Assembly (NCBI GenBank): GCA_046327715.1
Contig: JAXLXY010000001.1
Location: 1-64,000, forward strand
Reading direction: 5' to 3'
Source: JADJOM01 sp046327715
GTDB lineage: Bacteria > Gemmatimonadota > Gemmatimonadetes > Gemmatimonadales > GWC2-71-9
DNA: 64,000 nt
The translations under genes were made by a program, and so were the position numbers. The notes beneath the pieces were generated by a model that was given only the letters and a program-made list of their open reading frames with translations, was not told the DNA's origin and made no database searches. Position 1 is the first letter of the stretch; the number at the start of each line of letters is the position of its first letter. Positions 39,948-50,200 of this stretch are shown in pieces.

Positions 39948-41106
39948 GCGACAGCACTCCGCCCAGGCGCAGCACCCCTTCCCGCAGCCGCGCCGCTCCC
40001 ACGGTCAGGGCCACGCGGAAGAACCCCTCGCCCCCTGGACCGAAGGCACTGCCCGGCAGGACCACCACGCCGGCATCATCGAGGGCCCGGCGCGCGAACT
40101 CCGCCGAGGGAAGGCCCGCGGGCAGCGGGACCCAGAGGTACATGGTCGCCTGGGGCAGTTCGGCCGCAAAACCGGCCTCCTGCAGCGCGGCCACTCCCGC
40201 CCTCCGCCTGGCATCGAGTTCGGCGACGTTGGGCGGAATGAGCTGCTCGGCGTGATCCAGCGCGAACGCCCCCGCCTGCTGCACCGCAAGCCATGGCCCG
40301 GTATCAACATAGGACTTCACCCGGGTAAGCGCGGTGATGAAGCTCCGCTCCCCGGCGGCCCAGCCCAGCCGCCACCCGGTCATCGAGAAGCTCTTGCTCA
40401 GGGAGAAGAACTCGACGGCGACCTCACGGGCCCCGGGGATCTCGAAGATGCTGGGGGCGCGATAGCCGTCGAAGGTGAGATCGCAATAGGGATTGTCGTA
40501 CGCCAGGACGATGCCCCGCTCCCGGCAGATCGCCACCGTCCGCTCCAGGTAGTCCCGGGGGGCGATGGCGGCGGTCGGGTTGTTCGGATAGTTGAGGAAG
40601 ACCAGGCGCACCCGCGCCAGCACCTCGGCCGGAAGCTCCGCCAGCTCCACCAGGTAGTCGGTGCGGGGCGTCAGGGGATACACGTACGGCTCCCCGCCCG
40701 CCAGCACCGTCCCGCCGAGATACGCCTGGTAGCCCGGCTCGGGCACCACGGCCACGTCGCCACGGTCGAGGACCGCCAGCGGCAGGTGCGACAGCCCTTC
40801 CTTGGAGCCGAGGAGCGGCAGGGTCTCGGTGACGGGATCGAACCGGGCGCCGAAGCGCCGCGCCATCCAGCGGCACGCGGCTTCGCGGAACGCGGGGTTT
40901 CCCTGCTGGAAGCCGTACTTGCTGAGGGCGGTGACGCCGACGGCCTCGCGCATCGCCTCGATCACCTCGGCCGGCGGCGGATAGTCCGCATCGCCGGCGC
41001 CCAGGTCGATCACGTCCACCCCCTGCGCGAGCAGCGCGCGCTTCCGCGCGGGGAGCTCGGCCAGGGGATAGCCGGGCAGCCGCTGCAGCCGCTCCGAGAA
41101 CTTCAT
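39931..41106 (-). CDS. dapL: LL-diaminopimelate aminotransferase-like class I/II aminotransferase
   Basis: The product is 391 residues. PLP fold type I: VIDLGAGDADYPPP, KYGFQQGNPAFREA, LLGSKEGLSHLPLA, VVPEPGYQAYLGGTVLAGG, FLNYPNNPTAAIAP, YDNPYCDLTFDGYRAPS and the PLP-lysine motif SLSKSFSMTGWRLG. The SKEGL/PGYQAY features match LL-DAP aminotransferase, which makes LL-DAP from tetrahydrodipicolinate in one step of lysine and peptidoglycan synthesis. Alanine/aspartate transaminases are relatives, so the exact substrate is inferred. ATGA overlap with the FAH-family gene. Confidence 0.82.
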   Translation of the reverse strand: MKFSERLQRLPGYPLAELPARKRALLAQGVDVIDLGAGDADYPPPAEVIEAMREAVGVTALSKYGFQQGNPAFREAACRWMARRFGARFDPVTETLPLLGSKEGLSHLPLAVLDRGDVAVVPEPGYQAYLGGTVLAGGEPYVYPLTPRTDYLVELAELPAEVLARVRLVFLNYPNNPTAAIAPRDYLERTVAICRERGIVLAYDNPYCDLTFDGYRAPSIFEIPGAREVAVEFFSLSKSFSMTGWRLGWAAGERSFITALTRVKSYVDTGPWLAVQQAGAFALDHAEQLIPPNVAELDARRRAGVAALQEAGFAAELPQATMYLWVPLPAGLPSAEFARRALDDAGVVVLPGSAFGPGGEGFFRVALTVGAARLREGVLRLGGVLSRAGAA

Positions 41107-41714
41107 CGGACCGGGTTCCGCAGGATGCCGACGCCGGGGACCTCCACCTCGACCACGTCGCCCGGGGCCAGGCGCCCCACGCCGGCCGGGGTGCCGGTGG
41201 GGATGAGGTCGCCGGGCTCGAGCGTCATCACGCTGCTGATGTAGGCGAGGATCACCGGGATGCTGTAGGCCATGTCGGCGGTGCAGCCGTGCTGCCGCTC
41301 CACGCCGTTCACCCGGGTGCGCACCTCGAGCGTGCGCCAGTCGAGCCCTTCTACCACTGCCGGCCCCACCGGGCAGAAGGTGTCGAAGCCCTTGGCGCGG
41401 CTCCACTGGCCATCGCTCTTCTGCAGGTCGCGCGCGGTGACGTCGTTGACGCACACGAACCCCAGCCGCGCCTGTTCGGCCTGGGCCACCGACACGCCCT
41501 TCAGGCGCTCCAGGACCACGACGCCGATCTCGCCCTCGTACTCGACCTGCTGCGACTGGGGCGGCAGGAGGATGGGCGCGCCGGGGGCGAGCAGCGCCGA
41601 CGGGGGCTTGAGGAAGATCAGCGGTTCGGGCGGGAGCTCGTTGCCGAGCTCGCGCGCGTGGGCCAGGTAGTTGCGGCCGATGCAGACGATCTTGGTGGGA
41701 TTCACCGGGATCAT
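41103..41714 (-). CDS. Fumarylacetoacetate hydrolase (FAH)-family protein
   Basis: The product is 203 residues, single domain. Seen: KIVCIGRNYLAHARELG, EPLIFLKPPSALL, VEYEGEIGVVV (metal-binding glutamates), CVNDVTARDLQKSDGQW, AKGFDTFCPVGP and GDLIPTGTPAGVG. Family members hydrolyse or decarboxylate acyl-pyruvates and related 2-oxo-diacids. The sequence most resembles the YcgM/FAHD1-type oxaloacetate decarboxylase/acylpyruvase group. The start is coupled to the helicase stop by ATGA. Confidence 0.88.
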   Translation of the reverse strand: MIPVNPTKIVCIGRNYLAHARELGNELPPEPLIFLKPPSALLAPGAPILLPPQSQQVEYEGEIGVVVLERLKGVSVAQAEQARLGFVCVNDVTARDLQKSDGQWSRAKGFDTFCPVGPAVVEGLDWRTLEVRTRVNGVERQHGCTADMAYSIPVILAYISSVMTLEPGDLIPTGTPAGVGRLAPGDVVEVEVPGVGILRNPVR

Positions 41715-44212
41715 ACGCTGGCTCCGATGCCGTGGCGGGCGAAGAAGTCCTCGATGCGGGTCCGGACGTCGGCCCAGCGCCCGACGATCTTGTCGGCGCG
41801 AGGCAGCCCGCTCAACACCAGCGGGCCGTACCGCTTGGTGACGACGCGCTTGTCGAGCAGCACCACGGCCCCGACGTCGGCCCGGGTGCGGATCAGCCGG
41901 CCGAACCCCTGCTTGAGCTTGAGCGCCGCATGGGGCAGCAGGTACCCCATGAAGCCGTCCTCGCCCTGCTCCGCCAGCCGTTCGAGCCGGGCGGCGGTGA
42001 GCGGTTCGGAGGGCACCTTGAAAGGTAGCTTCGTGATCACCAGGGTCCGCAGGGCCCGGCCGGGCACGTCGACCCCTTCCCAGAACGAGTCGGTCCCGAG
42101 CAGGATGGCGCGCCCCAGTTCCCGGAAACGGCGGAGCAGGACGTCGCGGGGAGCGTCGCCCTGGGCCAGGATCGGCCAGCGCTCCCCCGCGACCGCGCGC
42201 AGCTCCGCCGCGGCCCGGCGCAGCGCCCCGTGACTGGTGAACAGCACGAACATGCCCCCGTCCGACGCCCAGGCGAGATCGTGCACCACCTGGACCACCG
42301 CGCCGGCATGGCCCGCCTCGTCCTCGCGCGGGTCGGGCAGGTCGTTGGGGATGCCGAAGAGGCACTGCTCGCCATAGTCGAACGGCGAGGGCAGGATGGT
42401 CTTGACCGTCACCGGGTTGGGGTCGGCACTCAGGCCCAGGCGCGACTCGAGGAAGTCGAACTCGCCCCCGGCCGCGAGGGTGGCGCTGGTGAGCGTCACG
42501 GTCTTCACCCGCTCGAAAATCGCCTCCCGCAATATGGGCGCGAGGTCGAGCGGCACCGCCGCCAGCGACACCTGCTGGCCCTTCGCCCCGCTCCGCTCGA
42601 GCCACCGGACGACCGGCGGGCCCCCGGGCGCGGGCCGGAGGGCCTGGTTGAGCCCATCGGAGACCGACTCCAGCCGGCGCATCACGCCCCGCAGCTCCCC
42701 GAGCAGCTGCGTACGCCGTTCGGTGAGCTCCCCCCCGGCCATCCGGTCGGCGATCGTCTCCACGTAGTCACGGATGGCGCGGAAGGCGATCAGCGCGGCG
42801 TCGAGCTCCCGCTGCAGTCCCTCCCCCCACACGGCATCCGACTGGAACTCGTCGATGAGCCGGAGCACCCCGCCCGGCTCGCGCTCCAGGCGGCCGTGCA
42901 GCCGCAGGATCAGCTGGTCGGCGGCACGGCGCGCATCGGCCACCGCGGGCAGCAGCCGTTCGCGGAGCAGGTCGAGGCTCGCGCGGGCCAGCAGGTCGCC
43001 CTGCGCCACGAGGTCGGCGGCGAGGGCCGGGAGCAGCCCCTTGCCGTTCCGCTCGAAGCGGCCGAGGAGCCGGCGGACCCCGCGGCTGGTGACCTGGGCC
43101 CCGAGGTGCGCGGCGGCCACGTCCTCGAGGTGATGGGCCTCATCGAGGATGAGCCGGTCGTAGGGCGGCAGCACCGCCGCCTCCCGCCAGTTGTCGGAGG
43201 CGCGGCGGACCGCGAGGTCGGCGGACAGCAGGTGGTGGTTGACCACCACGACGTCCGCCTCCGCCGCCCGGCGGCGGGCCCGGAACAGGAAGCAGGCATC
43301 GAAGTGCGAGCACTGCAGCCGGGGGCAGAGGTCGGCCTCTGCGCTCACCTCGTCCCAGACCTCGCCGGAGGGCTGGAACGGGAGGTCGGCGAGGGTTCCG
43401 TCCGCGGTGTGCCCGGACCACTCGAACAGGCCGGTCAGCTCGTCGTACTTCTCGGGCTCGAGGAGCGAGCGCTGGGCACCCACCGCCTGGTGCAGCCGCG
43501 AGAGGCAGAGGTAGTTCCGCCAGCCCTTGAGCAGGGCGAATGTCGGGACCTTCTGCTCGTCCTGCAGGGCGTCCCGGAGGAACGGCAGGTCCTTCCCGAC
43601 CAGCTGCTCCTGCAGGTTGATCGTGTTGGTGCTGATCACCGTCCGCTCGCCGTTGGCGCGCGCCCAGGCCAGCGCCGGCACCAGGTAGGCAAAGGACTTG
43701 CCGACCCCCGTGCCCGCCTCGAGCAGCAGGACCCCGCCGTCGTTGTAGGCATCGGTGATGTGCGCCGCCATGTCGCGCTGGCTGGGGCGGTCCTCGTAGG
43801 CGCCGAGGGCACGCGCCACCGGGCCGTGCTCCCCCAGCTGGGCCACGACGTCGAACGCGTCGAGCCGGCTGAGCCCCCTGTCGCGGGGCACCTCGACCAC
43901 GACGTAGAGCTCGCGGCCCGCGTTGTCGATGATGCCGAAGCCGATCCCGCCGTCGTGCAGGCGCGCGGCCACGGAGAGGTCGGCCATGGAGGGGTCGAGC
44001 TGGCCGCTCGGATGGTTGTGCAGGAGCATCTCGCCCCGGGCCGCCACGCCCGGCAGGGCCAGCACCCGGTCCACCGTGCCCCGCGCCACGGTGCGCACCC
44101 CCACCACCACGCCCGCGGCATCCACCGTGGCCACGAACGAGACTTCGCGGCCGCCGGCCGCGGCAATCTCCGCCGCCAGGCGGTCCTGGACCTCGGGTGC
44201 GATGCGCGACAT
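41711..44212 (-). CDS. JAMM domain-DinG helicase fusion
   Basis: The product is 833 residues. Residues 1-110 form a JAB/JAMM module resembling RadC's: E23, then H65-x-H67-P with S75 and D78 (HNHPSG..DPS..D), a full metal-site motif. Residues ~140-833 are a DinG/XPD-type superfamily 2 helicase: Walker A EAGTGVGKS (165-173), four Fe-S cysteines at 236, 296, 301 and 307, DEAH at 357-360, and DSFWEGVDVPG plus QGFGRLIRTRAD near the end. Plain DinG lacks a JAMM domain and commonly has an exonuclease or nothing there. A DNA-repair role is likely; the JAMM target is unknown. Confidence 0.92.
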   Translation of the reverse strand: MSRIAPEVQDRLAAEIAAAGGREVSFVATVDAAGVVVGVRTVARGTVDRVLALPGVAARGEMLLHNHPSGQLDPSMADLSVAARLHDGGIGFGIIDNAGRELYVVVEVPRDRGLSRLDAFDVVAQLGEHGPVARALGAYEDRPSQRDMAAHITDAYNDGGVLLLEAGTGVGKSFAYLVPALAWARANGERTVISTNTINLQEQLVGKDLPFLRDALQDEQKVPTFALLKGWRNYLCLSRLHQAVGAQRSLLEPEKYDELTGLFEWSGHTADGTLADLPFQPSGEVWDEVSAEADLCPRLQCSHFDACFLFRARRRAAEADVVVVNHHLLSADLAVRRASDNWREAAVLPPYDRLILDEAHHLEDVAAAHLGAQVTSRGVRRLLGRFERNGKGLLPALAADLVAQGDLLARASLDLLRERLLPAVADARRAADQLILRLHGRLEREPGGVLRLIDEFQSDAVWGEGLQRELDAALIAFRAIRDYVETIADRMAGGELTERRTQLLGELRGVMRRLESVSDGLNQALRPAPGGPPVVRWLERSGAKGQQVSLAAVPLDLAPILREAIFERVKTVTLTSATLAAGGEFDFLESRLGLSADPNPVTVKTILPSPFDYGEQCLFGIPNDLPDPREDEAGHAGAVVQVVHDLAWASDGGMFVLFTSHGALRRAAAELRAVAGERWPILAQGDAPRDVLLRRFRELGRAILLGTDSFWEGVDVPGRALRTLVITKLPFKVPSEPLTAARLERLAEQGEDGFMGYLLPHAALKLKQGFGRLIRTRADVGAVVLLDKRVVTKRYGPLVLSGLPRADKIVGRWADVRTRIEDFFARHGIGASV

Positions 44213-44237
44213 GGCGGGAAAGATAGCGTGACCGGCG

Positions 44238-45536
44238 TCAGGTCTTGAGTTCGCGCTTCTTGGCGGCGGGGAACAGGACGTTGTTGAGGATCAGCCGGTA
44301 GCCGGGAGAGTGGGGATGCAGCGAGAGGTCGGTCGGCGGGTCGCCGATCTGGTGCTGCGGGTCCTCGGGATCATGCCCGCCGTAGAAGGTCCAGGTTCCC
44401 TGCCCCAGCTCGCCGTGGATGTACTTGGCCCAGGGCGCGCCCGGCTCGTCGGCGAGCACGGTGACGGAGGGCTTGAGGGTGGCCTTGGTGAACGAGGTGG
44501 TCAGCCCGTAGAAGTCGGGGATCACGTCCCGGTGGCACTGCACCAGCATCGTCGGCACCGGGTCGATCTTGGCGCTGAAGTTGAACAGCTTGAAGGCGCC
44601 GAGCGGCTGCCGCCGGTCGAGGCTGTTCACCTGGTGGCCGTCGATGTCGGAGAAGGCCGGGACATTGGGGGAGAGCTGGAGCTGCGCCCCCTGGAAGGCG
44701 AGGGCGCGGCCCCAGTCGAGCTTCCGGCCTGCGTCCGGGTCCATCGGCGAGCCGTCGGCGTAGCTCGCCGCGATGTCCACGCCGGCCGAGGCGAGCGCCA
44801 GGTCGAGGGTCTCGGTGGCGGTGCACATGGCGAGCAGGAACCCGCCCCGGTCCACGAAGGCGCGGATCTCCTCCGCCACCGCGCGCTTCAGCACGGGCAC
44901 GTTGGCGTACCCCAGGCGGCGCGCGACCTCCTGGTTCCGCGCCACCATGTCGGCCAGCCAGGGGGCGCCGCTGTAGTTCAGGAAGAACTTGGAGTACTGC
45001 CCGGTGAAGTCCTCGTGGTGCAGGTGCAGCCAGTCGAACTTGGCCAGCCCCTTCCCCAGCACCTCGGTGTCCCAGACCTTCTCGAACGCGATGCCGGCGT
45101 AGTTGAGCACCATGGTGACGGCGTCGTCCCACGGTGACGCATTGGGCGGCGCGTAGACCGCCACCTTGGGCGGCTTCTCGAGCGGCACCGCATCCATGTT
45201 CTGCTGCTGGATCTGTGCCTTGATGTCGGTGACCTGGCCCTCGCCCAGCGGCTCGCAGGTGACCCCGGCGAGGGCGGCATCGCGGGTGGTGGCGGCGTCG
45301 CCGGGCACCAGGAACGAGCCGCCGCGGTAGTTGAGGAACCATTCGGCGCGGCCTCCCCGCTCCAGCGCGCGATAGGTCAGGCCATAGGCCTTGAGGTGGT
45401 CCCCCTGGCTGTCGTCCATCGGGACCAGCAGGTAGGGCGCCGCCACCGGCCAGTCCAGCCGGCCGATCCCCACGGCGCCGACGAAGAGGCCGCCGAGCCC
45501 CCGCGTGGCCGAGCCGACGAAGTGCCGCCGCTTCAC
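44238..45536 (-). CDS. Tat-exported protein of the 'asparagine synthetase B'-named family
   Basis: The product is 432 residues. MKRRHFVG is a clear twin-arginine (RRxFxG) signal. The mature protein has a GATase1/ThuA-like feel (IRAFVDRGGFLLAMCTATETLDLA, GGHDPEDPQHQIGDPPTDLSLHPHSPGYRLILNNVLFPA), with no asparagine synthetase ATP-pyrophosphatase domain. Database names call such proteins asparagine synthetase B, which I consider misleading. Start is a GTG overlapping the TPR gene stop (GTGA), which couples it to the envelope operon. Folded export suggests a cofactor or metal. Confidence 0.7.
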   Translation of the reverse strand: MKRRHFVGSATRGLGGLFVGAVGIGRLDWPVAAPYLLVPMDDSQGDHLKAYGLTYRALERGGRAEWFLNYRGGSFLVPGDAATTRDAALAGVTCEPLGEGQVTDIKAQIQQQNMDAVPLEKPPKVAVYAPPNASPWDDAVTMVLNYAGIAFEKVWDTEVLGKGLAKFDWLHLHHEDFTGQYSKFFLNYSGAPWLADMVARNQEVARRLGYANVPVLKRAVAEEIRAFVDRGGFLLAMCTATETLDLALASAGVDIAASYADGSPMDPDAGRKLDWGRALAFQGAQLQLSPNVPAFSDIDGHQVNSLDRRQPLGAFKLFNFSAKIDPVPTMLVQCHRDVIPDFYGLTTSFTKATLKPSVTVLADEPGAPWAKYIHGELGQGTWTFYGGHDPEDPQHQIGDPPTDLSLHPHSPGYRLILNNVLFPAAKKRELKT

Positions 45537-47281
45537 GTGCGAGGCACCGCGTTGCGGGCCTGGTCGAGCAGCCGGCGCCCCTGCGGCAGCAGGGCGCTGC
45601 CGGGGTATTCCAGGATCATCTGCTCCAGCGCGGCCACCGCCTCGGGCCCGCGATCAGCCGCCAGGTAGAGCCGCCCCAGCTCGAGCAGCGCGGCGGCGGC
45701 GGTACTCGGCACGTCCTTGACCACCGCCTGCTGCAGCACCCGCTCGGCATCCGCCGACTGCCGGGCGCCGGCGTAGAGCCGCCCGGCGAACAGCCGGAGG
45801 TCGGCGCGGCCGCCATCCGGCGGGAGGCCGCCGGCGATCTGCTCGATGGCCCGGGCCGCCCCGGTGCTGTCGCCCGCGTCGAGGGTGCGGAGCGCGGCGC
45901 CGAGGGCCGGCAGGGTATCGACGCCGATGGGTTGGATCAGCGCCAGCAGCGCCGATCGTTCGGTGGACTCTCCCCGGGACCCGGCGAACGGTCCCGCCGC
46001 CTTCCAGCGGTCGGCGGCGCCCTTGAGGTCGCCCGCGTACAGCCGGAACCGGCCGGAGAGCGCGAGCGCCTCGACGCTGCTGTCGGCGGCGAGCATGGCC
46101 TCGCCACGGGCCACATCACCGGCCCGGGCCCAGCCCGCGGCCACCGCGCGCCGCAGGCGGAGGTACTCATCCACCGCGAGGACCGCCCGGTAGCGGTCGA
46201 GCTGGGTACTCGCCTCCGCGGTGCTGCCCTCCAGCACCAGCAGGTCGATCAGCGTGGCGGTGGCGCCGGCGGCCACCGGCGCGCCGCTCGAGGAATCGCC
46301 CGCGATCTGCGTGAGCATCCGGCGGGCCGCCGGCCGCTCCCCCGCATCCGCGTACGCCCGCGCCGCCTCCAGGCGGTACCGGGCGCGCTGCGGGGCGTTT
46401 ACCCAGCGATTGGCGAGCTCCTCGAGCGTCCGCGCCTGCGCCTTGAGGTAGGGCGGCGTGGATTCGAGCCGCACCAGCTCGAGGAAGGTCTGCAGCAGGT
46501 CCACCTGCTTGGGCAGCGGGCCGGTCAGGAGCGCCGTGAGCGCCTCGTAGGCGCCCAGCGGGTCGCCCCAGCGGGCCCGGAGGTCAACGCTCATGCGCGC
46601 CGCGTCGGGTCCCGCCTCGCGGCCAAGCGCCGTGAGGATATCCGGCCGGGCGCGGACCGGGGCCTGTCCCAGGCCGGTGGTCGCGGAGGAGCGGTAGCCC
46701 GGCAGCTGCCGGACGGCGCGCAGCCACTCACGCACCGCCACCGGCCAGTCCTCCTCCGCCGTGGCCAGCTGCGCCAGCTCGGCCGCCAGGGCCTCCGGCT
46801 CGCCGAGCCGCTCCCGGGCCAGCTGGAACGCGCGTCGCGCCGTGGCCCGGTCGCGGCGCTGCAGGGCCACCGAGGCCCACTCCCGGTAGGGCGTCTCATC
46901 GCGCGGCGCCACCTTGCTCCAGGCGTCGACCAGTCGCGGAAGGCTGTCCATCATGTTGAGCGCGGCGTAGGCGCGCAGTCCCACGCCGTAGACCGGCACC
47001 GACCCCGGCGCGGCGGCGAGCGCGGCCTGCACGGCGGGCAGGAGCTCCGCCACGCGGTTGAGGGGCATGAGTGCGCGTTCCAGCCCGAGCAGCGCGGTGA
47101 CTTCGCCGGGCTGGTCGCGCAGCACCGTCCGGTAGATGTCGGCGGCCTGCGCGTAGCTGCCCCGACGCTCGAGGTCGAACGCCCGTGAGAGGGGATCCTG
47201 CGCCGTGAGTGTCCCCGCGGCGGCAACGAGTGGCAGCAGCATGGCGAGCAGCCCGCGGGCGCGCCGACCGTGCGCCCTCAT
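45533..47281 (-). CDS. Secreted TPR-repeat protein
   Basis: The product is 582 residues. A signal peptide (basic RR, hydrophobic MLLPLVAAAGTLTA) ends at AQD. The rest is alpha-helical TPR-like: RAFDLERRGSYAQAADIYRTVLRDQPGEVTALLGLERAL is a canonical first repeat; later repeats such as LFAGRLYAGARQSADAERVLQQA and LLELGRLYLAADRGPEAVAALEQMI return at the C-terminus, typical of YbgF/BamD-like assembly helpers. The ATG overlaps the DUF4175 stop. It lies between DUF4175 and the Tat-exported protein. Confidence 0.83.
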   Translation of the reverse strand: MRAHGRRARGLLAMLLPLVAAAGTLTAQDPLSRAFDLERRGSYAQAADIYRTVLRDQPGEVTALLGLERALMPLNRVAELLPAVQAALAAAPGSVPVYGVGLRAYAALNMMDSLPRLVDAWSKVAPRDETPYREWASVALQRRDRATARRAFQLARERLGEPEALAAELAQLATAEEDWPVAVREWLRAVRQLPGYRSSATTGLGQAPVRARPDILTALGREAGPDAARMSVDLRARWGDPLGAYEALTALLTGPLPKQVDLLQTFLELVRLESTPPYLKAQARTLEELANRWVNAPQRARYRLEAARAYADAGERPAARRMLTQIAGDSSSGAPVAAGATATLIDLLVLEGSTAEASTQLDRYRAVLAVDEYLRLRRAVAAGWARAGDVARGEAMLAADSSVEALALSGRFRLYAGDLKGAADRWKAAGPFAGSRGESTERSALLALIQPIGVDTLPALGAALRTLDAGDSTGAARAIEQIAGGLPPDGGRADLRLFAGRLYAGARQSADAERVLQQAVVKDVPSTAAAALLELGRLYLAADRGPEAVAALEQMILEYPGSALLPQGRRLLDQARNAVPRT

Positions 47282-50200
47282 CGGGGTGGCCGGTTCGCGG
47301 GGGGCGGGGAGGCTGGCTCGGGTGTGTCGGCCAGCCGGCGGAAGTACTCGACCACCCGGCGCCGCTCATCGGGGGAGAGCGATTGCAGCTCCTCCCAGGT
47401 GGGGATCTGGAGCGCGGACCCCTCGTCGCCGAGCCGGCGCCGGAGCGCCGGCGGCAGGCGGACCGAGTCACCCGAGGCGGTGGTGCTCTGCCGCTCCTGC
47501 TTCTGGTCCTCTTCCTGTCCCTGCAGGGTGCGGCCCGCGTCCAGCATCCGGCGGAACAGCCGCTCCTGGCGCTCCACGGTCTGCCGGTCCAGCCGCCCGG
47601 CCTCGAGGCTCCGCGCGAGATCCTTCGCCTCCTGCGACATCTCGGCGGCACCCGGGATCTGCCCTCCCGCACGCATCCGTTCCAGCCGTTCCGCGAGGGC
47701 GCGCTGCCGGGCGCCGAGGGCGCGGAGCTGCTCCTGCATCTGGCTGCCGCCCTGCCCCATCATCGGCAGCATGCCGCCCGCCTGCTGCCCCATCTGGCCC
47801 TGCTGCTGGGCCATCTGGCTCATCTGCTGCATCGCCTCCTGGAGGCCGGACCCCGAGCCAGCCCCCTCCACCGATGACCGGCTCCGCAGCAGGCTGTGGG
47901 CTGCGGCGTTGAGGGCATCCACCGCCTCGCCGGCCCGCCGGCCGGCCTCGCGCGGATTCGGTGCGGCCGTGGCCAGTGCCTCGCGGGCACTCCGCATGTT
48001 GTCGCGGCCGGCGGCGAGCGCCACGCTGGTCTGCTGTCCCACCAGCGCGTTCTTGCCGCTGGCTTCCTTCATCTGCTCCAGCAGCCGCTCCACCCCTTCC
48101 TCGATGGCGCCCTGTTCCGCCCGCACCGATGGCGTGGCCTCCCCGCGCCGCAGCGCCTCGGTGACTGCCAGCTGCCGTTCCGCCAGCCGGCTCGCGTCGG
48201 CCAGCGCCTGGTCCAGCGCGTGGATGATCTCCTCGCGCCACTGCTCCTGCATCTGCTGTCGTTCCTGGTCGAGCTGCTCGCTCACCGGCTCGAGCTTGCG
48301 CGCCGCCTCGCGGCCCTGCTGCTGCGCCTGGGGCTTCTGGCCCTTGCTCGCCGATTGCGCCGCCTGCCGCATCTGGTCCGCCGCCTGCTGGGCCTGCTCG
48401 GCCGCCTGCTCCACGCCGGCCTGGCGTTCCGCGCTCTGCTCCCCGAGTTGCTCGGCCAGCTGCTGCAGCGCACTGGCCAGGGAATCCGCCCGCTCGGCCA
48501 GCGCACGCTCCTCCCGGGACGCCCGCGCACTGTCCACCGCAGGCACCTGGCTGGCCCACTGCTCCTGCTGCTGGGTGAGCTCCTGCGCCTCCGCGGTGAG
48601 GTTGGCCATGTCGCCCTCGAGCGCCGCCCGCTTGAACAGCTCCCGGCTCCGCTCCAGCGCCTCGCGCAGCTGCTGCTGCGCCTCCGCCAGGCGTTCCAGC
48701 GCCTCGCGGCTCCGCTCCGGATCGAGGTCGCGGAGCGCCTGCTGCAGCTCCGCCAGCTGCTCCCGCAGTTCCGGGGTGATGGCTCGCTCCAGCTGCTCCT
48801 GGATCTCCTGGAGGCGCTGCTGCCAGGCCGGGTCGTTGAGGCCGGCGGCCTCCGCGCTCTGTCGCAGCGCCTCCACCGCCTCCCGTACCGATTCGGCTTC
48901 GCGCAGCAGCTGCTCCTGTGACTGGGCCACGTTCTCCGCCCGCTTGGCGTTCTCGAAGCTCAGCGATTCCTCGGTGGAGCCGGCCTCGGCGCCGGTCGGC
49001 CGCGGCCGCTCCTGCGCCAGGTCCTCGGTCTGCCGCTCGAGCTGACGGCTCGCCTGGGCGATGCTGTCGAGGCGGCGGCTCACCTGCTGGCTGGTCTCGC
49101 GGGTGGCCTCGCGCACCTCGCTCAGCGTCGGCAGACGGAGCACGTACTCGCGGGAGCGGGCCACGTGCGGCGCCGGGGCATTGTCGGTGGCGCGGACCAG
49201 GAACCGCACCGTGTCGCCGGGGAGGAGACCGCGCTGGTTGAGGTCGAGCTCGAATGGGAGAATGGCGCGGTCGCGGATGCCCTCCGGGAGCGGCACGGCC
49301 TCCAGCCGCGCCGGGTCCTCGAAGCCGAGGCGGCTGATGCGCCGGCTCTCGACCGTGACGCGGGTGAGACCGTGGTCGTCCTGGACATCCACTACCAGGG
49401 GCACCCGGAGCGTCAGCGGCACCAGCGTGTCCGCGCCCGGGACCGGCACCTCGATGCGGGGCGCGCTGTCGGGCACCACGACGATCGGCACCCGCACGGT
49501 ATCGCCGGCAAGGGGCCGGCCGGTCGCGGGCTGCAGTGCGAGTTCCCAGGTCCGCAGGCCGCTGGGCACGAAGCTGCCGCGGAACCTCCCCTCGTCCACG
49601 CCGAGGGACACCTGCAGCGTGCCCGCGCGCCACGCGGCGGTGGCCAGCCCGGCGGTCGCCTCGCCCACGGTCTCCAGGCGGGTGCCCTCCGGCAGCGCCA
49701 CCGTGTCGCCGTCGGTGGGGACGGGCTCATCCTCCAGCCCGAGGTAGCGGGGATACCGCGCGGTCAGCGTGAGGGTGCCCAGGAACGCCGGCAGGCGGAC
49801 CCGAACCGCGAGCGTGTCGGAGCCGCGCCCCCCGCTGGTGACCCGCACGAAGAGATCCTGCTCCAGCGGCCCGAGCGTCGCGGCCCCCCGTCCGGCGGAA
49901 TCGAGCACCAAACCCTGGCCCCGCCACGATTCACCGGGCGTCCGCACCCAGAGGATCGCCCGCTCCCGTCCCGGGGCCGTCACCGCCACCGCCACCGACT
50001 CGCCCCGGTCCACCTCGGCCTCGCTCACGGTCAGCCGGAGCGGCGCCACCGTGGCCGTCCAGGCCTCGACCGGACGCCACAGGAGGGCCGGACGCCCATG
50101 GGTCGGGCGGGCGCTCCCCAGGAGCACCACCCCAGCCACCAGGCCGCCGAGCCCGAGCAGCGCGCCACGCCGGAAGCGCTCGAGCGCGGGCCGCAGCAGC

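Noticed and set aside
44238..45536. Asparagine synthetase
   Set aside because: No class II amidotransferase Cys2 or ATP-pyrophosphatase domain is visible, and it has a Tat signal; the name is likely a database carry-over.
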